Positions 10,041 to 20,312 of a stretch of 64,000 nucleotides of DNA are shown here, piece after piece. Source of the DNA: Xylona heveae TC161 (taxonomy: Eukaryota; Ascomycota; Xylonomycetes; Xylonales; Xylonaceae). The notes beneath the pieces were generated by a model that worked only from the letters and a program-made list of their open reading frames with translations, was not told the DNA's origin and searched no databases. The translations under genes and the position numbers were made by a program. Location of the stretch: the NCBI RefSeq assembly GCF_001619985.1, contig NW_017264203.1, forward strand, positions 906,081 to 970,080. Reading direction: 5' to 3'. Position 1 is the stretch's first letter, and each line of letters begins with the position of its first letter.

Positions 10041-12041
10041 ATGGGGAAATTGTCAAAAGAAACCGCTGAATCCAATGTGAGCCAAAATGGCGAGAATAAA
10101 AATTTACTTTGGCGATCCGTACAAGGAGCGACATTTTTGATCCTCTTGCAAGTGGCGTCTCGGGCCCTTACCTTCATCGTCAATCAGATCCTCATACGTT
10201 TCCTCTCACCAGAGCTGGTGGGAATATCTACCCAACTGGAGCTCTATTCAATTTCAGTCCTCTATTTTTCAAGAGAGAGTCTTAGGGTTGCTCTACAACG
10301 ACAGACACCTGCTAATGAGCGGGCGAAAAATGGCGTCTCCAAAGAAGAACCCGCCACAGGGGATGAGCGATCACCATCGAAACAAGGCGGTTCAAGCGCA
10401 AATAAGAATTCATATTTAGATGCCTTTTCCCCTGCCGGAAAAGTTCAAACTCTGGTCAATACTTCATACCTAGCCGTTGCTTTAGGCATTCCTTTGGCAT
10501 ACATCATTGCTACATTCTACCTCCAATCGGATAGTGCAAAGGTAGCATACTTTTCCGAATCTTTATCGCTCTATGGCCTGGCTACCGTGATCGAGCTCCT
10601 TGCGGAGCCGGGCTTTGTGGTCGCCCAGGAAAAGATGGTCTTCAAAATCCGAGCATCTGCAGAAACAACAGCTACCATTGCGCGATGCTTTCTGGCCTGT
10701 GGACTTGTTGTTTGGGCCAGCACCAACAAGCACGACATTGGAGTTCTTCCGTTTGCTGCGGGTCAGCTGAGCTATGCTATGCTCCTTAATATCACTTACT
10801 ATTCTAAGCTATATGAAGCATCTTCCAGAGAGGGTTTCTCATTTCTGCCCAAGCCTCTGGCTTCTAGGTAGGTGATCGTGGCCGTATTGAGAGTCATTCT
10901 CCAGGACCTACTGACAACCCATGCCTAGCGAGAAATCATACCTCATCATGTCGTACTTTTCTCGGCCATTGTGTCTTTTGACGGGTAGCCTTTTCATTCA
11001 GTCAGCTGTCAAATACGTTCTCACGCAAGGAGATGCGCTGTTGATGGTGAGCTTGAGCTCTCTGCAAGAGCAGGGCGCCTTTGCCCTCGCATCAAATTAT
11101 GGCGGATTGGTTGCACGGATGCTCTTTCAGCCAATTGAGGAGAGCAGCAGGAACTTGTTCTCAAAGTTGCTGTCGTCGTCTTCTCCGGATTCGAGATCAT
11201 CCACGACCAAACAGCCTTCCACTGGCGTCGCCGGTAATCAAGACGCATCGCCTAGTGAAACTCATAACCCGCTTCGATCAGCTCAATCTATCCTTAACGA
11301 TATCCTGAAGCTTTATCTATTGCTTTCTCTGGTAGCGTGTGCTCTTGGGCCAACAATTGCGCCGCTGTTGCTACGTCTCGTTGCCGGATCACGGTGGTCT
11401 AGTACAAGCGCCAGCTCAGTCCTCGCTACATATTGTTACTACATTCCACTGCTCGCGCTCAATGGTATCACCGAAGCCTTCATCTCATCAGTAGCTACAA
11501 GCAAGCAACTGCACGCCCAGTCTATCTGGATGTGCGGCTTTTTTGTCATCTTCGCCGGTTCCAGCGTCTTCTTTATGCGATTTCTCCAATGGGGCGCCGA
11601 GGGTCTCGTGTGGGCTAATGCCATTAATATGGTCATGCGCATTGTCTGGAGTTGGACCTTTATTCAGCAATATTTTAGGCAGAATGGCGAGAGCCTGGAT
11701 ATCAAATCGGTCCTTCCAAATGGTGGATCACTCGCTGCAAGTGTTGGTGCCGCAGCGGAACTGAAAATGCTCCAGGAAAGATCATTCGGTGGCAGCTTGC
11801 TAGAAGACTTGATCAAAGCTGCAGGAGTGGCCGGAATAATGGCGTTGTCCCTGTAAGTTCTGTCCGCGCTTTCACCTGTGTTCGTTCTTTCATTCAATTG
11901 TTGGCCTGATTCTAGACTTGAATCTCGGAGGCTTTCAAAGTACCACATATTACTCCAAACTAAGATACTAACAATCTCAGGGCTTATTTCGAACGTCATT
12001 ATCTCATTCATTGCTATACCTTGCTTCGGCCAAAATCATAA
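10041..12041 (+). CDS. RFT1: ER dolichol-oligosaccharide translocation protein Rft1
   Basis: Polytopic ER membrane protein needed for assembly and flipping-stage handling of Man5GlcNAc2-PP-dolichol in N-glycosylation. Exons 10041-10867, 10929-11852 and 11981-12041; 603 aa. The signature N-terminal stretch GATFLILLQVASRALTFIVN and FLSPELVGISTQLELYSISV is near residues 30-75. IQSAVKYVLTQGD and GAFALASNYGGLVARMLFQP lie in the middle, with about a dozen hydrophobic segments overall. Two hydrophilic Ser/Pro-rich loops, at about residues 90-130 and 375-410, are longer than in yeast. The last exon adds only 20 residues after a phase-2 junction. It lies 440 bases downstream of OST3 on the same strand. 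Confidence 0.96.
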
Positions 12042-12479
12042 ACCTCAAATCAGGAAAAAAAAGAAAAACATACTCGGCTCCGCTCAAAGTAGCCTCACAC
12101 GGACCATTTGCTTACAATTCAGAGCTTTCAATCAAGTAGAAATCATCAACGTTGAATTATATATATATCCTAACCAATAGAAAGACTTTTCAAGACCATG
12201 CCTGTTCCCATCTGTCTTTAAACAAAAAATAACTACAATCCTAATCTCCCATCTTGCCCTCTATATGATATCCTCTAGAATGCACCTTATGTTTTTGTCT
12301 CAAAAAAGAGTAAGAGCGCTCGCGATACTCTAGATGCTCGCTGTTTTTAGGTGTCTGCCATCTAACTTCGCTCTAGCAAATATCTCGCTGAGATATAGAT
12401 TTTGACCCAAATGCTTCATGAGATGCAATATCCTCTACTGGTCCCTTGCTGGCAACAAATAATGGATGTAAGGGATTGT
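12042..12479. other. Convergent 3' intergenic region RFT1-DBP3
   Basis: About 440 AT-rich bases between two converging stop codons. Contains A/T runs suited to polyadenylation (around 12050-12066 and 12155-12180). No gene or repeat seen. Confidence 0.6.
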
Positions 12480-14833
12480 CTAATCATCAAAAGTAATCTT
12501 CTTCGCGGGCTTCATGTCCTCTGTATCTTTGAAGAAGGCACCGTATGCGTCGTGCGACTTCTTCTTGACCGTGGTGCCGAACTTGAGAAGCTCTTGCGGG
12601 ACAGGCTGGTTGGCGGCTTTGAGGACGTTGATCAAACTAGGAAACCCGTATCAGTATATATGTCTTGCATTACCCAGCAATACTGTAGAAAAGAAAGGAA
12701 GGAAGGAAGGAAGGAAGGAAGGAAGGAAGGAAGGAAGTGTGACGGGGGATGACGTACGCTCCAGACTGCGCTTTGTCGTGTTCCGTGAACAAGGTGATTG
12801 CCGCGCCGTCTTGGCCAGCTCGTCCGGTTCTACATGTGCAAGCAAAATCGTTAGCTACGCTTTCTTTGAGATTATACGCTCGAGATAGGACACTGCGCTC
12901 AATAACGCGGTTGCGATTGAGATTGATGTGCATAAGAGGCAAAAAACAAAGATTGAAGAGGATTGAAGAAAAAGAAAAAGAGGTCGACGTACCTTCCAAT
13001 ACGATGAACATAATCCTCCACAGTCAGGGGAAAGGTGACGTTAATCACCATTTTGACGGCAGGGATATCCAGACCTCTGGCTGCGACATCCGTGGCCACG
13101 AGAAGTGGGACTTTGCCCTGCTTGAAGGCATCCAAACTGGATGTGCGTTGTTGCTGGCTCAAATCGCCATGGATGCCAGCGACACGCAGGCCCTTGGCGC
13201 GAAGGAAGTTCTCGACGCGGGTAGCTTCCTTTTTGTACAGGCAGAATACAAGAATGCGGTCGTCGCGCTGAGCGCCGGACTGGTGTTGCTTGAGCAGTTG
13301 AAGCAGGCGCTGCTCTTTGCCGCGGGGGTCAACGACCTCGACGGTCTGCGTGATGCGCGTGTTGGCGCGCAATTCGCCCGTGGGGTTGTCGCCAATGGTG
13401 ATCTTGACGGGGTCGTTCATGAATGTAGCGGCGAGTTCACGAACAGATGGGGGCCAAGTGGCGGTGAACATGAGTGTCTGGCGGGCATTTGAAGCAGAAG
13501 TGGTGGAGATGATTTTGCGGATTTCTTGCTCGAAACCTGGATAATGTGGAAAAAAAACAAATTGTCAGCAGGTGGATAAGATACGTTTGATGTAGCGAAT
13601 GAAAGAGAATTAGGGATGTGGGTAGGTAGGAATGCGGGTGAAAGTTAACTGACCCTTGTCCAGCATCCGGTCAGCCTCGTCAAGGACGACATAATTGACC
13701 TGGCTGAGATTCGCGGCGCCCTCGTCGATCAAGTCGTTCAAGCGTCCAGGCGTGGCGACGACAATGGAAGCGGTCTTCAAAGCCCTGCGCTGCTCCTCCT
13801 TGGGCACACCACCGTAGACGCAGACCACAGAGAGCCCAGCTGGCGTGGCCAGCTTGACCATCTGGTCGTTGATTTGCTGAGCCAATTCTCGGGTCGGCGA
13901 GACAATGACTGCCCTAGGGCCCTTGGACTTCTTCGATAGAGATGACACTGCGCGTATGCAGGGAACGCCGAATGCCATGGTTTTTCCGGATCCGGTTTCA
14001 GCGACACCAATCATGTCCCGACCAGAAAGCAGGAATGGCCACGACGCGGCTTGAATGGGTGTAGGAGCGCTGAAGTTCTTGAATGGCTCCCGCTCCGATT
14101 CATTAGTGACAGGGAGGTATGCGAAAGATACAATGGGTCTGAGCGGGGCGGAGGCCTTAGGGTCCGTCACGGCAACAAAGTGTTTCGAGAGGAAGGAGTC
14201 AATCTCTGACTGCGGCAGAGCAGTCAAGGCTGGATCCTCGCGATAAGACTCGGACGAGGAACCGCTGGGCTTGGCAAGTTCGCTCGACGGGACTGCAGAA
14301 GTCTCCTTGGACGTTTTAGAAGACTCAACTTCCATTGGCGTGGTCGAGCCTGTTGCTACAGCGCTGGAATCGGTTGCACTCTCTTTCGCATCCTTCTTGG
14401 CGCGCTTGGAAGCCTTCCGGGCTTCCTTCTCTGCCTTGCGCTTCGCCTTTTCGGCCTTCTTCTCGCTCTCGGCGTCAGTAGATCCAGCTACTTCAGCACC
14501 GGCCTCCTCCTCATTTCCAACTTTGGGGGTGCTCTCTCCAGAGGCCGCGGCAGCTTCGGCCTTCTGAAGCTTTCTGAGGCGCTTCCGCTCCTTCTTGGCT
14601 TCCTTGTCCTCTTTCTCGGTCTTCTTGTCTTTCTTCTCGACCGCACTGGCGTCGGTCATTGAGACATCCTCAACAGTGTCCTCGGGTTCAGTTGACGCGC
14701 TCTTGCTCTTGCTCTTCTTGCTCTTCTTGTCCTTGTCCTTGCGGCTTTTCTTGCTAGCAGGAGCGTCGCCGTTCAGCATTTCCGCGGCATCGACGTTTCC
14801 CGCATCGGCGAGTTCTCTAACACGCTTAGCCAT
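12480..14833 (-). CDS. DBP3: DEAD-box ATP-dependent RNA helicase Dbp3
   Basis: Nucleolar RNA helicase for 60S ribosome biogenesis (processing of 27S pre-rRNA at A3). Exons 14833-13654, 13536-12993, 12829-12758 and 12636-12480 (minus strand); 650 aa. The first ~200 residues are a low-complexity Lys/Glu/Ser-rich nucleolar extension, longer than in yeast Dbp3. The helicase core shows the Q-motif region ([20 protein letters not shown]), motif I AETGSGKT, Ia [21 protein letters not shown] in the reading [17 protein letters not shown], and [15 protein letters not shown], which is split by an intron. The C terminus KKITFDD is short. Start: ATG at MAKRVREL; an upstream in-frame ATG at 14896 would add a poorly coding stretch. 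The intron 12637-12757 holds a (GGAA)10 microsatellite. Confidence 0.95.
12697..12736. repeat. (GGAA)10 microsatellite in a DBP3 intron
   Basis: Ten perfect GGAA units on the plus strand, so TTCC on the transcribed sense. It lies wholly inside the last DBP3 intron and forms an extended polypyrimidine run in the pre-mRNA. It is likely length-polymorphic between strains. Confidence 0.95.
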
Positions 14834-15364
14834 TTTGTTCAAAGGGCTGTTTGTGGAGGAAAAATGATAAATCCTTTGGCCGCTCTCGATCGGCACAATT
14901 TGTGGGATTGATTTTCTCCAGATTTGCCATTTTCTTTTTCCCCAAAGGCCCGATCACCGACGACCCTTAACCCATTTAGGATGGATGGGGTCTTTTCGGC
15001 TCAGGGTCTTTAGCGGAGATTTCCCTTCTTATCTTATCACTGATTTACTACTCTTTCACCACCATGAGGAACAACAATTGTAAGAAGCAAGGCAATTAAT
15101 AGCCTTGTAAATATACAGCGAATTTCTCTATAAAGAAATTTTTTAAATGAACTCACGGAGAGCAATTTAAAAATAATCCAGTACGTTTCCATAGGTATCA
15201 GGGAAATGGCAATTTCGATGTTGAAAAAAACAATACAGATTAATATATTGCGTGACGAATAAAACATAACACGAAATATGGAATACTTTCATTTTATGTC
15301 AAGCACCTCAGTATCTTGACAAACATAAATATCATTTATAAGAACAACACCAAATCACACAGAT
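14834..15364. other. Intergenic region DBP3 promoter / quinone oxidoreductase 3' end
   Basis: About 530 bases. The part near DBP3 (14880-15010) is its promoter and leader; 15040-15364 is AT-rich 3' flank of the next minus-strand gene. No gene seen. Confidence 0.55.
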
Positions 15365-16707
15365 TCAGTCAACAGTACATATGATTTTCCCCCTTGTCTG
15401 ATTGCTTTCCATCAATTTATGCGCCTCGACAATCCTCTCAAAGGGGAGAACTTTCTCAATATAAACCTTGAAACTGCCATCAACAAATTTCGGCAACGCG
15501 TGGTCTTGCAACGTATCTCTGAGACGGCCCTGATAAGCTTCGTCGCGACTTCGAAGAGTACTACCTTCAAAACGCAGGCGTTTGGCGACAAAAAGTCCAA
15601 TATCCACCGGTCCGTCTGTCCTGGTACCACTCATCATGCCCAAAGAAACGATGCGCCCATCCCTCGCACCGGCAATGAGATCTTGCTGGAAGTAGCTCTG
15701 TCCGACTGGATCGACGATAATATCTACCCCTTTTCCGTTGGTCGCCTGGAGAAGAGCCTGTGCCCAGTCTCCTGACCGATAATTAAATCCGCCGGTAGCG
15801 CCGAGCTCCTTCACACAGAAGTCAATCTTCTCCTGTGACGAAGCCGTCACGTAGATGGCAGACGCCCCGTCAGCCTTACTCAGTTGAATTCCTGCAATAG
15901 AGACGGCAGAGGCTCCAGCGTGCCAGAGGATGGACTTCCCTCGGCTGTATTCGCCCACGAGATACATGGCTTGCGAGGCTGTTATCCACGTCTTTAGATA
16001 TTAAGACTGCTCGTTAGCTTTGTTGATGGGTTTGTCGAGGGCCACGCGTGCAATTTTCAGTAAATGGATGTTAAAACAACGTACCTCTGGGATGCCTGCA
16101 GCTTGCTCCCATGAGAGAGATTTCGGTTTGTGGAGTAACATATGTGTAGACACAGCAACGTACTCAGCATAGGCGCCTGTACATACAATAAATCAGTGTG
16201 ATTGGTAAAATTGCGGGCACCTTCCAATATCATTTGAATAGACAAGGAAAGCAATGGGAAGGAAAAGCGATGAAATATGACATTACTAACCGCCATATGC
16301 TAGTCCAAAAACCTCGTCGCCCACTTTGAATGACCGTTCGGCATCCTCGTTTGTCCGACTCTCGATGATGCCGGAAAACTCGACGCCCATTGTAGCTGGT
16401 GCTTGTGATGGCACGGGGTATTTGCCTTCCCGCTGTAACAGGTCCATACGGTTCAATCCGAATGCTTTGACCTTTACAATTACCTCAGAACCTTTGGGAA
16501 CAGGTTTGGGTATGGTGTCCACAAAGAGAGCATCGGCAGGGCCAGACCCATTCTTGATACCTGTAAAGTCAAGTAAGCATACTTACCACAGTGAACGAAA
16601 GTAGCAGACATTGAAGGCAAATCAATAATTTCACATTGACAAGCAAACTAGTCAATGAGCAAAATCATGACTGGAGTATTACCAATTGCACGCATCGTCT
16701 CTCCCAT
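15365..16707 (-). CDS. Zinc-independent quinone oxidoreductase (PIG3/TP53I3-like MDR family)
   Basis: NADPH-dependent quinone or enone reductase of the medium-chain dehydrogenase/reductase superfamily. Exons 16707-16683, 16560-16291, 16176-16085 and 15991-15365 (minus strand); 337 aa, normal for the family. N-terminal GroES-like fold with VKAFGLNRMDLLQREGKYP and GVEFSGII. The Rossmann segment has WHAGASAVSIAGIQL in place of the usual glycine-richer HAGASGVG loop, then ATGGFNYRSGDW and IIVDPVGQSYF. The C-terminal EAHKLMESNQTRGKII is typical of PIG3-like enzymes. No structural-zinc cysteine set is present. The first coding exon is only 25 nt (MGETMRAI plus one base). Confidence 0.9.
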
Positions 16708-17656
16708 TTTTGTACTTTAGTTCCCAAAGCTTTCGAATATAGAAGGAAATGACAAAGCTGTCTATGTGACGAATTGTAACCTCTGCTGAAAGTGTAGTAG
16801 GACTATCGATTTTCACCCTCAAATTTTAGATCTCAGTAAGTATTACTAAAGATTGAACAAGGAGTCACAAAGAGATTTGTTGTATATTCCGGGCAAAGTC
16901 AAGATGCGATCAATTCATGTAAAATTTTTTTTTTGATTGGCCTTCCTCGGATTTAAATTTTGGCCTAATTCTAGGCAACTTTAGCGATGATCACATCCGC
17001 GTCATGAGGGGCAAGTCGTGACGTTGTCCCTCGGCTTTCATCTGTCATCTGTCTCAATTAAGTAGATTATTCATCTATGGCTACAGAGGCAAGGAGTTGG
17101 CTATCTAAGGTAGGTAGGTAGTACTGCAACCATCTACCCTATCCAATTGCAGGTAAATTATGAGCTGCAAAGCATCCGCCTCGATCTCCCCTAGCAGCCA
17201 GGGAGCAAAAGCTACCTAGCGGATTACCGAGGTTATTTCGGTGAACCATGTGTTAGCTAAACAAACGAAAACATCGGTCTCTGCATTCATGTAGTTTTTT
17301 TGATTAACTTACCATATTCCGAGAGTGTAAAGAGAGTAACCAGTAACCTCAAAAGCGATTCTCGATTCAATACCAGCTAAGATTATGGTCTGCAATGGCT
17401 TAGTAAAAGAGATACTGTTGTATTTGAAGTAATTAAATATTAAAACATTTTGAGAAGATTGACATGAGCTCAATATTGAGAAACAATTGCCGCCTTGTCA
17501 TTGCTCTAGCTAAAGTGCTTCTTAAAAAATCTCAACAGGAAAGAGCAAAGCGAAACCAAATTGAGTACAACATTGCCTATGTTAAAACGTTATTCTACGA
17601 GATCCAAACGCCTACTCCCATTTACATCTAATGATGCTGCCCAAGAAATTTGTCGA
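16708..17656. other. Intergenic region 5' of the quinone oxidoreductase
   Basis: About 950 bases, AT-rich (for example a T run at 16925-16934). Contains an AGGTAGGTAGGTAG tract at about 17109-17122, a type of short AGGT/ACCT array that recurs near 34010. Small open frames have no coding character. The 3' end of RPA1 lies at its right edge. Confidence 0.5.
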
Positions 17657-19762
17657 TTAGCCGTAGTATGCATAGTTATAGTCTTCCGTGTCGTAGAGTT
17701 GAATGATGCTGTTCAGCCTTTCGGATTCAGCAGCGAGATTCAACGGATTGGCAAAGGAGACTTGATATCGAACCCTGAAAAGTAGGAGAAACGTTGAATT
17801 AGTATTACAAGCTCACAAATTTGAATCCTGATACGCAGGCCTGCATTGACGTACCTCTGTTGATCCTGGAAATTGTCCATTTTCGCTCTGCACTTGAACA
17901 CCCATGTACGACAATTGGCTTCCTGAAACACTTCTTCGGCAGCCTTCTCGTCACTTTCCCGCAGCGCCATCAGCTGATCCGCACTCATTCCAATTATCAT
18001 CCGTCCAACATCGTCAAAACAATTGAGCCAAATCTGACCCGTGTGATCGCTGACGTTCAAACTCAGAATATATCGATACTCGGGCCGTGGGTACGATTTG
18101 TCGCATCGCTCACAACGCCATTCATCGGGCGAGACCTCGAAGACCTTCTTGTTGCATCCTTCTGAGAGGCAGGCGGGGTATGCTATGTTGTCCTGCTTGA
18201 CATATATGACAGTAGCCTTGGTAGTGAAATAATCCACGCTCTCAGAGTAACCAAGCTGCTCGTCTCGAATCTGAGCGATGCTTTTGTATACTTCATTGCG
18301 GGAACCTGCGCCCCCTGTTGCGGCAGCTAGCGAAGCATGCGACATGAAAGAGTCGGCGTGTCCTTGAGCATCGTACCATCCCTTCAGTCGATGCGCTTCG
18401 TCAATGTCAGGATCCACGGTCATGGAGCCGGAGCTTAACAAGCTCAGACTTCGGCCACCAAAATCAGAAACTTTGACACCTTTGAAAGCAATTACAGAGT
18501 CAGGTTGCACATCGAAATTTGTCGCGGTTCTACCCCAAATGGTCAAGCGGACAGAGAAATTAGTGTTGTCAACCAAGGTAAGGTCGCGTTTATCATAAGG
18601 TTTGCTCGTGGTCTTGGACACAATCTGAGAAACCTCGCCAACTTCTTTCAATACGCCAATGGTATCAATGGTGGTATCCTTTTCGACCGATTGGAGGTCT
18701 CCGATGTTGGTGAAGTTGAACCGTACTTGTGGAATGCTGTCTTGGTCTTCAGACTTCTCGACGACAGTCTCTCGCTCGAAAGTCAGTTCATAGTCGTTGT
18801 TCAGATTGGTAAATTGCTTCTTGGCCAAGTTAACGCGGCACGGACTGCTAATGTAATAAACGCAGCCTTCCTGAAACAAATCGTAAAACATGTCACACTG
18901 GTCATTAAAACCAGTCGCCTTGATCTCACCACTGTCGTCGAGTAGGTTGACGCTGAATAGCTTGCCTTCACCATTCTTGTTGTGCCATGTTTTAATGTCG
19001 GACTTGTGAGTGACACGAGCTTTGATGGTCCACTTGTGTCCGTATGGAGAAAGTGCCTCGATGGGATAAACATTTCCGTGGGAGAAAGAGGGACCACTCG
19101 AGGCGTGAGATTGTTGGACGCGGCTGGGGGCTTGATTGTAAGGGGCCGACACGTTTCCGTAGAAGCCATTGCTTGATATCACGGTTGGCTGCGGTGCGGC
19201 CTGTTCCGTTGGAGCAGGCTCCAGAGGTCTTGGCTCCCCCATCTTCTCGCACTCCCCATACTGCTCCAATACGTCCAAGTCTAACACGATAATAATCCTG
19301 TCTGGGTTAGCTTCTGCGGAAGGATACTCGTAAAGTGCCGTACTTTTTTCCTTTCACTTGGTTGGCTTGAAATGACTTCAGCCGACAGATTACACCCTTT
19401 CTGAGCTTTCCTTCATGAACGACATAATTCGCCTCTTGGAAATAGTCAATCAATCAACGTTATATGATCAATGTGGTCATGGAACCGAACGTACGAGTAG
19501 CAAGCATGCTTTGCACAAAATTCTGAATATCACTGAAGACTACCCGGTACCGCTCCGGAGAGCCCGGTTGCCCGGCAAGCGGCTTTATCTGCACACATTG
19601 AAGAATAGGATTCGCAACCGCATATTCAGGATTGTTCCCGCCGTCGAAGATTGCGCTAGACGCAGGAATAGTCAGTGCCCGCAGCCAAAAGTGTTACTCC
19701 ACCGAGAGAAGAACCTACTTTAGGGATCCTTGATCGATAATCGACGCTGCATCGGCAGCCAT
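17657..19762 (-). CDS. RFA1: Replication protein A large subunit (RPA70)
   Basis: Largest subunit of the heterotrimeric single-strand DNA-binding complex used in replication, repair and recombination in the nucleus. Exons 19762-19719, 19655-19495, 19434-19344, 19297-17855 and 17774-17657 (minus strand); 618 aa. The N-terminal OB domain (about 1-115) contains PILQCVQIKPL and NYVVHEGKLRKGVICRLKSF. A Pro/Gln/Ser linker follows. DBD-A begins near IEALSPYGHKWTIKARVTHK, and DBD-B contains LTIWGRTATNF and IAFKGVKVSDFGGRSLS. DBD-C carries the zinc ribbon C-x4-C...C-x2-C (CLSEGC ... CERC). The terminal exon gives VRYQVSFANPLNLAAESERL. A divergent promoter is shared with UBP14. Confidence 0.96.
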
Positions 19763-20312
19763 TTTGTACCAAGAACGATTGTTGCTGATTGCAAGTCGAG
19801 AGGAGTGCAGTGTCTGGTCCTGTGGCAAGTCTGCTGAGGACGTGTTTTTGATTTGGGAGACGCGAAGGGTTCGCGTTAAGTGCTCTCGTGCCGCGCTAGG
19901 CCCAACGCGGTAATAAGATAGGCTGCCTCACAACGCGGGGGCCCGGAAGCTTACCAAGCTTCATAAAAAAAAATCAATAATTCTTCACTAATAATTATGG
20001 AGGATCTATTTTGCATTGTCAGCCATTCTATATTTTGAAGGGAAATCAGAGCGAGGCTCTCAGCAACTTTGTTTTGGTAAAATATTAGAAGCAGCACCAT
20101 AGCATGGATAAAATGCTAAAAAGTACTTTAGATACTTCGGTGCAAACAAACCCCCACACCTCGCACGAATCCGGTGTTTTGCGGAACATTTTACTTCAGG
20201 CACCAAACCTCGCTAAGTGGGGGAGCTCATTTGTGACGTCTGTTCAACCCGTTCCTTTGCGTATCGTATTTTGTACCTTCCTGGACCATCTTGCGATATT
20301 GTGCCTTGAAGC
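19763..20312. promoter_or_regulatory. Divergent promoter region RFA1/UBP14
   Basis: About 550 bases between the start codons of RFA1 (minus) and UBP14 (plus). An inverted AAGCTTACC/AAGCTT segment at about 19945-19965 and A/T-rich stretches are visible. There is no clear TATA box and no gene. Confidence 0.5.

Noticed and set aside
9658-10183. Two overlapping minus-strand open frames of 158 and 168 codons
   Set aside because: They overlap each other and the start of RFT1, and show no motif or plausible composition.
14271-14867. Plus-strand Ser/Leu-rich frames opposite the DBP3 N terminus
   Set aside because: Antisense shadows of the Lys-rich extension.
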